A DNA stretch of 64,000 nt from Thamnaconus septentrionalis. Taxonomy: Eukaryota > Chordata > Actinopteri > Tetraodontiformes > Monacanthidae. Each line of letters begins with the position of its first letter. Position 1 is the stretch's first letter. Below are positions 1 to 11,185 of this stretch, piece after piece. The notes beneath the pieces are model-generated. The model worked only from the letters and a program-made list of their open reading frames with translations. It was not told the DNA's origin and did not search any database. The position numbers and the translations under genes are program-made. The stretch covers positions 16,106,501-16,170,500 of the forward strand of contig CM020518.1 of NCBI GenBank assembly GCA_009823395.1. Direction: 5' to 3'.

Positions 1-1594
1 CATCCTGCAGCCACAGTGGCCCCGTGTCATTAGCTCCTCTATTTTCTGCTGGACGAGAGGATTATCCCTCATGTGCGCTGGGAGAGAGGGGGGGTATGTT
101 GGCAGAGACGCGGGAGGATGTGAATAGACGGCCGAGCTGTTAAACGGAGACTTGTGTGTCGCTCATAGGGAACGTCTTTGTCTGGAGTCGCCCCGACAAA
201 GACTCCTGTTCAGCGTCGACGTGGAATCTGCGCGAATGTCAGTCGATATTTTTCCTCCCGTTGCTCCGGAGAGACGGAACCCTGAATACCAGCCTGAATA
301 ATCTTTTCATACGCGAACCGTAATTAGATTTACAAAGTAACTAATATCTGTTTTCTGGGCCGATGCGCAGACTGAATCAGCATTTTTTTCATGTGATTTA
401 TTTACGTATATTTTGGCCCTTGGACAACTGATCATTTTGGCCACTGCAACGTTATAAAACATGTGCATTTATGTGTGGATGTGAATTTCATGAGTGTACC
501 TGGTGTAGAGCCCATGCAAAGTGACTGGAGGAGGAGGAGGACCCGTTCAGAAAAAGAAGCGAACAAGGCTTCAGTGTTGTTCATTTTTTCCCCCTCCTGA
601 TGCGAAAATATCCTCCAGTTCTGATAAAACTGCATCTACTCGGCTCTTGTTTTTAGCTCGCAGCTGTTTCTTTGGTTCTAGGAGTAGCTGGCAGTCGCTT
701 CCTGCTTTCATCCAGGACTGAGAAGACATTGATTGGCTGTTCAGGCCAACTGATAGCACCTCAGATTGGAGCTTGGCAAGACGGATGCACAAGGTTTCAG
801 TTTTCAAACGCACTTTCCTTTAATGACCTCATCTCAGTTTTGCTTCCATTCATAGTTAAAGACCTTACCGCTGTTAACTATCAGTGTATGAAAGCAGTTT
901 CATACTCTGGGATATTATTATTAAAGGCTTCTAAATGCTTCAGGTGCAATCAGCTGACGCACACAGTTAGCGTCTAGTTGGAATGAGTATGCTAAGGCAT
1001 GGACCAGAGGTAGAGCCGGGGGGTTGTTAGGAGCCAATGTTCTTCAATAACAGATGAATGCTATTTAAAATAATGAAGCGGGGGGAAAAAAAATCACTTC
1101 ACACCGTAATAATCATAATATGCGCACATCAGGACCGGGATGATGTTGATGACGCTTATTTGGAAAGCAAATCAATAGACGACGTTTTAGTTGCGGTAAA
1201 GTCACCCTTGTGGCCACTTGTGGGTAGGGCAGCAAACTAAAAACAATCAAATGGGTAACGGATTTACAGATGTGGATTCATAATGCAAATAATCGTACAT
1301 AACAGGGTATCATTCACACACACAGTACCCCCACATAAAGGTAATTGAAGATGGAGTGGTTATGGGAGTCGATATATATATACAGTATATATATATATAT
1401 ATTACTGTATATATATTACTGTATATAAGTCTGTTATTCACTGTGATTCCATCAATTTGCCATTGAGACTGAGACAAACCAGTAAAAGCTATAAAGGACA
1501 TTTAAGGCTCCAGATATTAAAAAATACTTATTAATGAAAGCACATCATAAAAAGTGGCGATTTGGCCGGGGTTGATTTTTGCACCGCGACTCAC

Positions 1595-3063
1595 CGGTGA
1601 CGTTGAGGCCGACCGTGTGCTGGACGTCCTCCATGCCGTGCATGACCTCGCAGCGGTACAGGCCCGCGTCGCTCGCCCTGAGGTTGGCCATGATCAGGGA
1701 GGCGTCCCCCACCGACAGCGGGTGACTGGGCACCGACAGCCTGCCCCGGTACTCCTGCCCCACCTTCACCATGCCGCCCTGGGCCACCAGCACCACCGTC
1801 TCCTGGTCTCCTCCCTCCAGCTTGGTCCACTTGATCCGCAGCTCGTCCTCGGGGTCCGCCGTGGCGGGGGCGGCGTCGGCCGGAGCGGGCGTGGTGGGCG
1901 CGGAGCCGGCGGGGACGGCCGGACGATGGAGAAGTGACACGGCAGTACCACCCTGCCGGCCAGGGAGCCCACCGCGGGCGAGTGCTTCTCCATCCTCATC
2001 GTGCTGTGTTGGGGTGACGCTGGAACAGGTGAAGGTGTGAGTGTCAAACACCGGATCAACACCAATCAAAGCACTGGACAGGAAGTGATGCTGCATTCTT
2101 CATCTAATCTGACATATCAATACTGATTTCACTGAATAAAGTGATCTTCTGGAATGTGATGCTTTGCATTACCATTGAAAGGCATGATGCCTTCTTCTGC
2201 TCTTGATGAATAACACAGAGGTGGGAAGTAACGAAGTACAAATGCTTTGTCACTGTACTTGAGTAGATTTTTCAGGTATCTGTACTTTACTGGAGTATTT
2301 ATTTTTCTGGTGACTTTTTACTTTTACGGCCTACATCTGTACACAAATATCTGTACTTTATACTCCTTACATTGGAAAAACCTGGTTGTTACTTTTTGGC
2401 TTCAAAGAGATGAAAAGATATGAATTCTGTTAGCTATTCGAACTATGCTGTTGCGTAATTGAATATAAAACTGCATCTTATTTTAGAGGGAGATTATTTC
2501 ATGGTTCCTCAGCTTGTACTTAAACACATTCAGAACCTGTACGTTCTTACGTTTACTTGAGTAAAGGAGTTCAATCAGTACTTTCACTTTTACCAGAGTG
2601 TATTTTTTACACAAGTATCCATACTTACACCATCCATACACTTGAGCACAGAATGTAAATACTTTTTACTTCTTAGCACCAACAAGTAACTGCTACGACT
2701 CCTAACTTTGTTTGTTGAGACATGGATTCGATGCTCTGAAGTCTTTGCATCCTCAATCATTACCACCTCCCAGCAGCAGCAGTGTGAAAGTGGTGAACCC
2801 ATGACGCGACAAGTGAAGCAACCACAATTTGGAAGTAAAAAAGTATTTCCAGGAACTCAGCCTTGGGGGAGGGGCCCCAAGCAGCCATGTGTGCGTGTAC
2901 GCAGATATTTTGCGTCAGAGCGAGCGAGGGAGCGAGCAGCTGGCGACGGACGGAAGGCTTTTCCAGGTCAAATCTTTTTCCTGCCACTTGACTCACCTGG
3001 CGGAGGCCGAGCGGAGCAGGCGCACACCAGGAGGAGCAGGTGTGCGAGGACGCGCGGGATCAT
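1595..3063 (-). CDS. vcan: versican core protein, 5' coding exons (signal peptide + Ig-like domain), partial, frameshifted
   Basis: Two exons are visible. The signal-peptide exon is 3063-2997 (22 codons, starts MIPRVLAHLLLLVCAC, donor gtgagt). The Ig-V exon is 2019-1595 (acceptor ttccag, donor gtgagt). The split codon G|CG fits. The Ig exon carries LPCHF and YRCEV (disulfide cysteines), LRIKWTK, VLVAQGG and SVGDASL, the pattern of the versican/lectican N-terminal Ig domain that precedes the link modules. Versican is a secreted chondroitin-sulfate proteoglycan that binds hyaluronan. Link-module and later exons would lie beyond the left edge. Oddity: the exon is 425 bp, but its phases require a multiple of 3. 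The LPCHF half reads in one frame and the LRIKW half in another, so a base is missing (or two are extra) in the GC-rich Pro/Ala linker at about 1850-1930. This linker is also longer than in mammals. The cause is either assembly error or a real lesion. Position next to xrcc4 supports vcan over other lecticans. Confidence 0.85.
2218..2690. mobile_element. hAT-like non-autonomous DNA transposon copy in vcan intron
   Basis: The stretch begins with cagaggtgggaagtaacgaa and is rich in repeated forms of 'gtactt(t)ac', 'cttgagtag' and 'actttttact', ending near gtaaatactttttac. This wording is typical of abundant short hAT-type elements in fish. It lies in the intron between the vcan signal exon and Ig exon. 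Ends and target-site duplication were not resolved. Confidence 0.5.
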
Positions 3064-6000
3064 CTCGGCACAACCTGCGGGAGAAAGAAGTGGTCCAGAG
3101 TGATTGATTGCTGAGCAGAAGCTGCTGCTGGACGACGACTTGGCCCTCTGCCAAACCCTGCCGCCCGCTAACTTTCACTGCTTTTGTTTCGGCAGCACGA
3201 GCGGAGGCATCTCCCTTACAGGCGCACACTGATCTGACGTAAAAGCTGCAAATGGTTATTTATGAGAAACACACAACAAAAAAAGTGTGATGGGGAAAAT
3301 TTCTTCTCTGATTTTCTTAACTGGACGATGATTTGAACTAAATATGCAAATGATTTTTGCTCTGGAGAATGCATTTCTTCCACCTACCTGAACTTCTCAT
3401 GTTTCCACATTACACACACGGACCCTGATTGGATTGGACCTGTGATGTCACAAGTCCATACATTTCTATTCAGGTTTACATGGTGGAGTGCTAATTCTCA
3501 GAATTTTCAAGGAAAAAAAAATATTGTTTTCCTTCATATACATATATTTATTTATATATTCTTATTTATTTATTTTTATCCGAAAGATCATGTAACATTA
3601 ATCAATATTTCGTTGGAATACCTCAGTGTGGTCTTAATCATGTCTGGTTATGTTTTTCATAAAGTGAGGCTATTTCTCACGAATGTTCGACTTGCTGATC
3701 ATTTCTTCAGTTTGTTCCCACGGAACTTTTAACACGTTATATATATAACATGGCAACGAGCTCAAAATGACTCCAAAATTACTTTTTTTTTTTTTTTTGG
3801 AGCGTCAGAGTGACTGACATTTAGAATAAACATCAATAGTAAATCCAGTGAAGTCAAACCCGGTCTTAACAACGTCTGGCAATCATTCATATTGCATAGG
3901 AGAATTTACAGTATATACATAAATTACTCTGCACTTATATCTCACTACCTACAAAAAAAAAAACAATAAAAAAGAGGGGGGGTCCGATCCAGATGTTCAC
4001 AGCTGGAACAGCAGCATGTTGCGACCGGTTCCTATCGAGGCTTGAGGAGATTTAAGAAGCTGCCAGTGGATGCGAAGGAGGCACCCAGCTGGCAAGTGTC
4101 AGTCGTGATATCGGTGCGTGTCTTCTATCAGTGTTATCACTGCAGTTTATCAGTGTGGGAAAGCTCCCGGCCACGCACTCCAAACATCGCCGGATGCGAC
4201 CGACGAGGATTAAAATCGCAACAATGTGGAGGCGCGCAATTTTCGCCGAGTCTCACTGGATCGCGTCAGGCTGCGGAAATGCAAAGAAATAAAAGAAAAA
4301 GCGAAGAAATGACAATTTAAAATAAATGTTTACGTAAATGCTTTACCTCGTAATTTCCTAAAAACGCAAAGAGTCCAGTGGGGGGAAAAAAAAAAAAAAA
4401 AAAATTCCAGGAGGCTCCTGCAGCACCTTAAAAGTTTTCCCACAGAGTCGGGGAGCTCCGGAACCAACAGCGGGATTAACAAACCGGGAGGAGGGTCTCT
4501 GTCTCTGTCTCTGTCTCTCCACCCTCTTCTTCTTCTTCTTCTTCTTCTCCCTCTCCTCCTGCTCTCAGCAGCAGATGTCTACTGCAGCTCGGACCTCTTC
4601 CTTCCACTCTCTCAGCACAAGTTCAAATCCACTTAAGCCTCTCTATTATGACGAGGAGGAGGAGGCTTACATGTCCGCACGCCCCCCCCCCCCTCCAAAA
4701 GCCCTCCATCCCACCCACCCACCGCCCATTACCGAGGAGGGAGGAGGGAGGGAGGGAGGGATGGAAGGATGGGTGGAGGGGACAGCGGCAGAAAGAGGAA
4801 GAGTGGCTGGAGGAGTGGAGGAAGTGAGAGTGGAAGGGATAGAAAGACTCGGAAAGAAGATGTTTTGACTAAGAGGCAATCGGGGTGAAGGGTGGGGGGC
4901 AAATTAAAGGGCAGTGTTGTCGGGATTACTCCATAAAAGTAGTCAAACTACTGATTACTCCTTAAAAAGTAATCTAACTACTTCTTTAACTATTTTGTTC
5001 CATAAGTAATCAATTACTAATTACTAATAATTACTGTAGTTAAAAAAAAACATTGAAATCGTCTTGTTTCCTGCACATAACGTACAGCAGGCCACAATAT
5101 TCTTTCATTTAGACGAGACAAACTCCAAATAATGTTTGTATTTCCAGCTACAAACGCAATTGTTTTTTCTTTTGCCGCCACCACGCTTGCTTTGGTGCGT
5201 CGTTGCATATCAGTGACGTTGCATGCACGGCTGCATCATCAATCTGCAACATTGTTGTTTTTGGTTGTTTTTCTAAATGTCAGACATTTTGTGGATAATG
5301 AGACATTTTTTAGCTTGCAAAATATTTCAGAAAAGTAACAGAATCGTTACTTGATAAAGTAATTATGATATAATTGCCAGTTTTGCCATAGTAATCCCAT
5401 TACGTGACTCCATTACTAAAAAAGTAGTTTAATTACAGGATTACTAAGTAATAGATTACTCGGCATCACTGTTACAGAGGGAAATCAGACACTGTAAGCC
5501 GAGATGATGAGAAATCGGAGGGTCTCCTGGGACCCTTCCCTGCATGACTGTACTTCACTGCATGATTCATTGGGCCACAAACACTTTGTAGAATTAAGTG
5601 GGATTAAGGAGTGGGGTTAAAATCACAAAAACAAAATGCTTGATAGAGAAAAGAAAATTAAACAATTTTTTTTGATTTACAAAAGCAATTAGTAGATTAG
5701 TAGAACACACACAAAAAAATAACTTTTTGCTTGCAAACATTCTTTCTGTTAACAGCACAGCATTTACACGAATGTGTGTCTGGTGCTGTCCGCCATACTG
5801 CCACTAATAATTTGTCTCAACGAACTTGTTATTCATCAGTTAATCTTCTTTGCCCAGTTGACATCAGAGATTTGACAGACAGGGTCACCCGCCCCACCCC
5901 CCCGCTTCAATATTCAACCAATTTCTATTCGACCTCAAGAGTACAAATCCACAGAACGCTTTAAAGTATTCAGCCAAAGAATTCATAGTCAAAAAAGTTT

Positions 6001-6117
6001 ATTTGGACAATACAAAAAAAGACACTTTTAAAAACACTATTTTTGCCAGTTCATTGTACAGTGCGTTAAACCAAGTAAACCATTTTCCCAGAGATTCAAA
6101 TGCATAAGAATGGCACA

Positions 6118-6152
<35 letters not shown>

Positions 6153-6898
6153 TTAAAAAAAGACCATTTACAGTTAAAATCACAGATAAAAGAATCGGCG
6201 ATCTGTCGCTGCGTCGCAGAAGGGTAGCGTGCCCACTTTGATTCAGAACATTGATTTTGGCAGTCACAGGCAGTAGGCGAAAATGATCATCGCTTAAAAA
6301 GAGTTTGTTCTATCACTCCTGTAGAGGGCGTCGCACTCGTCGTCGTACACCTTTGAAAGTTCCTTCAGCTAATTCTCTTGCGAGCGGTTTGGAAAGCTCC
6401 CCGGCGGCTATTAGCGTGAAAAACAACCAACTGGCGGCTCAAAATACAAAGACTCGTCATTTTAGCATAGCAGGAAGTTTTGGCAGGCCATTGGGATGTT
6501 GTTATGGAAGCTAATGAAGATTTTTTTGTTTTTTTTCTTGGAAGGGGGTTGAGGAAGGGGCTGTTTGCGGTCACTAATGATGTTGACTTGGGTCTAGTTA
6601 GCGTTGGGCGGTGATTGATGCCTCAGTAGGAGAGCTTGTGGCGTTGTTCCTCCATCCTTTGGTGGTTCTCAGCATTCTGGGGCCTGATCCCTCAGGGGCC
6701 GCCGTCGCGAAAAGAATAATTGTTGAAAAAAATTTTCAAAACCCCTTTAAAACAACCTAAACATTCAGACCTGAGCGAAAACCACGAGAGAGACGACGCG
6801 GCACTTCTCGTTAAGCTGCTTGCGTAGCGCCACCTGGGCGGCGGCGTTAAAAATGTGACATCTTATAATGTATGTAAGAAAAAAAAAAATAAAAAAAA

Positions 6899-6929
<31 letters not shown>

Positions 6930-6952
6930 GGTTCCTATTCGGAGGGGAGGGG
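3064..6952. other. intergenic interval between vcan signal exon and xrcc4 3' end
   Basis: No protein gene is recognised. The vcan promoter and non-coding first exon should lie here (vcan is transcribed leftwards), but I could not identify them. The interval holds a CT-rich run (gtctct and ctt units, about 4494-4565), G/A-rich purine runs at 4736-4860, an element at 4911-5475, an ATT microsatellite at 6119-6152 and several homopolymers. Confidence 0.5.
4911..5475 (+). mobile_element. short DNA transposon/MITE (GATTACT-rich), inverted relative of 21131-21787
   Basis: It opens with ggcagtgttgtcgggattac and is rich in 'agtaatc', 'attact' and 'aagtagt' motifs. Its two ends are roughly reverse complements ('ggattactccataaaagtag' on the left, 'tactaagtaatagattactc' on the right). 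The reverse complement of 21131-21787 matches it over most of its length. This fits a fish non-autonomous DNA transposon with long terminal inverted repeats; the family was not assigned. Confidence 0.6.
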
Positions 6953-8681
6953 TCAGAAGTCTTCAAACAGGTCCTCGGCTTCCGAAGTTGCTGCTGCAGC
7001 ATCTGCGGATCGCTGGGGAGTCTGGCGCTTACTGGATCCTGCCGGGGGGTCGGACCTTTTCAGCACACACACACACACACAAACAGAAAAAAAGGGAAGG
7101 GGGGGGGGGGACAGGTCAGTGGGCTAATGAAGCTAGTTTACAGGAGAGTATTCCTGTTGAGACGGGAAGTGCATCATGTGGGCTGTAAGGAGCGAGACTG
7201 GAAACACATGGGCGGCCTTCATACCTGTGTGTGTGTGTGTTTGCATGTATGTGTGTGTGACTCGTCAGCGCGTGCGTTTTAACCCACGTAAAAGGCCCCC
7301 GGCTCCGCGGACGGACGGACGGACGGTCGCTCGCGTGCGACGCACAGCGGCCGTCCGTCCGTCCGTCGACCAGGGTCCACCAACAAAACATTTCACACTA
7401 AAAGCGGATGAAGGGGAGGATGAAGGATGCGCAGCGGGTTGCGGAGAAAAGAGGCCGCGAGGAGATCAAGGCGGGGGGGGGGGGGGGCTGATGGGGCAAA
7501 AAAAAAAAAAAAAAAAAAAAAAGTGGGCCAACTGTAGGACAAGATGCTCGGGAGTTAAGGGAATTAGCGAAGGAAATCTTGCTGTTCTAGATAAGATCAC
7601 TGGACGCCACGGTCGCCCTGAGTCATGTTTTTCGCCACGCTGTAGGAATTTTGGCCGGAGCCCCAGTATTACTGTGTCTGCAGCAAGTAAACAGTGAGAT
7701 CGGTGTCTTATCCTGGTGTGGACGCCAAGATTCCCAGCCCAGGACGGCTGGGATTTGGCTCACCCTGGCACTTTGAATACAGCAAGCTAAGCTAATCGTC
7801 CTCCTGCGGCCAGGCCGGCGAGATCAGCCGATTTAGGCCGAGTCAGTCGAGTTTAACCCTGCTGAGCAGCTGGATCAGCCACTTCCTGAGTCCTTTATTT
7901 TGCAGATCTACCTTGGAAAGATGCGTTTCTAAACTGTGGCCAGCTCAACACAGCGCTCTGGTGGCGATCTGTGGCCAGAGAACTATAATAACGTGGCAGG
8001 GGAAGTTTTATTATTTTATTTTATTAATCAGAGAGACAATAGAAATCATCCAAATTCAAGAACAGCAAACAGTCTTTCCTCAATGCACAGCGATTCACAA
8101 CAATCACAACAGACGCCGCTCTGTACTGGACTGGAAGAAAAACAATACAGGTAGAACAGAGGAGGAGGGATAATTGACTTTGTCTGCTTGAACACTTGAC
8201 TTGATAACTGGTCTCCATCCTGCTGCTTGTGTTCCTGGGGACGCGGCCCCTTCACTTGTGCAGATTTGCACCTGCTGCTTTTCTTACTCTGCAGCGCTAG
8301 AGTTGCTCCGGACGAGCCGAGTCGGTCGACTCCCTTCAATCATCGCAGCTGCCGGAGGCCAAAAACAGAAGTGAGATAGGCAATAAAAACTATAAAAAAA
8401 CAAAATTCGACCTCTCGCTGGGGTCAGTGGTTATGAAAACCACCCAAACGTTTGGAACTTCAATCTCGGGCCTTTTTTCTCTCCCAACTCGGCCGGCTGA
8501 GCACATCCAAGAGCCAAACGACCGAGAGCAAAAGATGCCGAGCCTCGCGTCGCCTCTTTAGAGGAGCTCAAAAAAAGGGAATCCTCTCCCAGCCGTCCGT
8601 CCGTCCGTCCGTCCGTCCAGTGAAAGAAAAGAGGCGAGCGGAGGCCCCGAGCTTGTTTTAAATCATTACCAACTGCACGAC

Positions 8682-8734
<53 letters not shown>

Positions 8735-11143
8735 CGCGGCACTGCTGGAACCAGTTAGGAGGAAACAGGAGACGTGTTCGACCGGAGAAGGGGAGGGTTG
8801 CTGGGGTGGGGGGGTCCCTGCCACGGAGGACCACCGGAGACTGCGGGACACATGGCAGGTACGGGGGGTGGGTGGGCGTCGGGGTAAGTGTGGGGGTCTC
8901 AACCCCCAGAGGGTGAGGTTAAGCCCGGGCGTCAGGACCCCCACGCCGAGCCGCGCCGCAAATTATGGGTTGCTGTTTTTCTTTTTTTTGATTTTCTTAA
9001 AGCTGAGAAACTAAACAGGTGTAGGGGGCGAGGGTTTGGGGTTCAGCCCGTTTGGTTCAGCTTCAACCAAAGAAACTACGCCCGGTTCTGCCGTTTTAGG
9101 GTTCGCCGCACAGAAGGACGCGAGCAGACGCTAACGCTTAGCATCGGGATGCGGAGCCGCTCAGAGAGCGTCGCCCAGGTGAGCGGCTACGTGTCTGTGT
9201 TGGGAGCGTAGAGCAGTCTTCCAGGGTCTCGAGGACGACTCTGCAAACTCGGCTTGCGTCGTCAAACGAAGGGCAGGAAAAGACGCGCGGAGCCGCCTAA
9301 CGCAGGTGTGAGCGCTTCCCTCCAACTGGTCCTCGGAGGAAACAGCAACACCGACCGGCATGCAAAGGAGAACGAACCGAAAGAAAAAAAAAAGAAAGAA
9401 CCCGCTTCAGTTTGGAATGTGCCTTCATCCCTTTCACATCCAGCAGTTCCATCCCGCGATACTTAAAAGTGTCCCTTGAGGCTTTTGCCCGGGACTGCTT
9501 TCAATTTGTCCTCCCCACCGGGAACGAGACGCGCTCGGAACCAGAAACATCCACCGTCTCCGTTTCTGTGCTCCTCAAATGTTACATTCCCCCCCTCTCA
9601 CCCCCCCCTCCGCTGCCGCAGTAGCCGACTCGGATCACATCGGAAAAGGGATGAAATCAAAAGGACTCAGGACGGACGAGGTCCCCGGCCCCGGCCCCAG
9701 CCCCGGTCACAGGTCTTGCAGTGATTATCCGCCGTGGCCGGGAGCCGTGCTTGATGGTTTGCAGAGCCGCTTTTTGTGCGTGCGTGTTGTGTGTGTTTGT
9801 TGAGGGGAAAAGAGAACGCGCATGTGTTTCACTTCTTTTCATCGGGGGGGAAACGGCGCTTCGAGTCCGTAAACACATGCTGAGGACACTTGTCTCAGAG
9901 TCCAATCAGAGCGAAACATTAGTAACGCCCCCTTTTTTTCCGCCCTTCGCGGACGGACGCGGGCACGAGAGAAACCGCAAAAAGTCTTCATCTTCTTAAG
10001 AAACGGCAATTAGCTGAGTCAGACATGAAAGGATGAATTCCGGAATACAAAGTCGGGTCATGGTTGGCTTCGCATTGCCCAAAGAAAAAAAAATAAATAA
10101 AAAAACTCCAACGGGACTGTAAACATGCCAAATGCTGTCCTAAGGGGGGAAGAAACTCACTTAACAGCACTTCTGAAGCAACCTAATGAACCGTTTGTAG
10201 CTTAGCTTGTCCGCTCAAGGAAAAAGACTCGTATATTGTAACCCCGAAAAACAGCTCCAAAACCCAGCGTTGGAAGCAGTCAAATGGACGGCTGATTGGA
10301 TTCCCGGATTCCCATTAGCATTAGCGGCTGCGGCTTACGGCCTTTGTAGGTCTGAGGGGAGGCCGCTGATGTGACAGGCCGAACAGGATTTCTGGGAAAT
10401 GGAGCGGAAATAATCCCACTGGTGGCCGAAAAAAACACCGGCGATCAGGGTGAGATCAGCCTGATCCACCAAACCCCCAAAATGTGAACCTGGACAGCGA
10501 GCGACAATCGTTCCGTTTCTGGTTCCCGCGAAGGTCTGGCGATAAGCGAGCTAGCTGAGCTCGCCGCGGTGATGGGACTCGAAGGAGCTCCGCGAAGCAA
10601 CTGCACCAACTGAGGTTCAACACAAACACTGCTCCAGGGTGTTTGCACATCCTCGACCACAAACAGATTTTCGAAAAACAAATCAACTCCATGAAAAACT
10701 CTGTCTTTCATCGCCTTTAGCGCTTTAGCCCAAATTAGCTTCTCCCTTCACTTCGGTGGGCCGCCGCTCCTCCTCTCTTCCTCCCTTCCTGCTTCTCCTC
10801 TCTTTTGATGACCTGCGCGCAGAGGGAACACGGAGGCAACAGAGCCAGGTGAGCGTGTTGAGTGGTAAAAAAACAACAACAACAACAACAACGGGGAGGG
10901 ATCAAAACATCCGTCCAGCCGCAGCTAGCTGCTCATCGGCTCTTTTACCGCTCAAGATCTGGCAGCGAGGCCTGACAATGGGCACGGCCACCGACCCGCT
11001 GAGAGCAGCTGTGGCCCCCCGCCGCCCCCCACCAAGGAAAAGAAACTGGCATGGCAAACAAGAGGACCGCTTTTGTGAGGATTTGGACGTTTGGACGAGA
11101 GCCGTCTGACTTTTATTGTCGATGTGCAGGCGACGAAACCCCC

Positions 11144-11185
<42 letters not shown>

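Noticed and set aside
1554..1937. 127-codon plus-strand frame across the versican exon
   Set aside because: It is the antisense of a GC-rich exon whose minus-strand translation matches versican; GC-rich codons keep the opposite strand open.
4575..4868. 97-codon plus-strand frame rich in Pro, Gly and Glu
   Set aside because: It is built from low-complexity CCC, GGA and GGGA runs and shows no recognisable similarity.
7176..7697. 173-codon plus-strand frame
   Set aside because: It crosses GT repeats, the GGAC hairpin and poly-G/poly-A runs, inside an xrcc4 intron and opposite to transcription.
8431..8944. Frames containing Val-Cys repeats (also at 11 kb and 48.4-48.7 kb)
   Set aside because: They read through TG/AC dinucleotide arrays.
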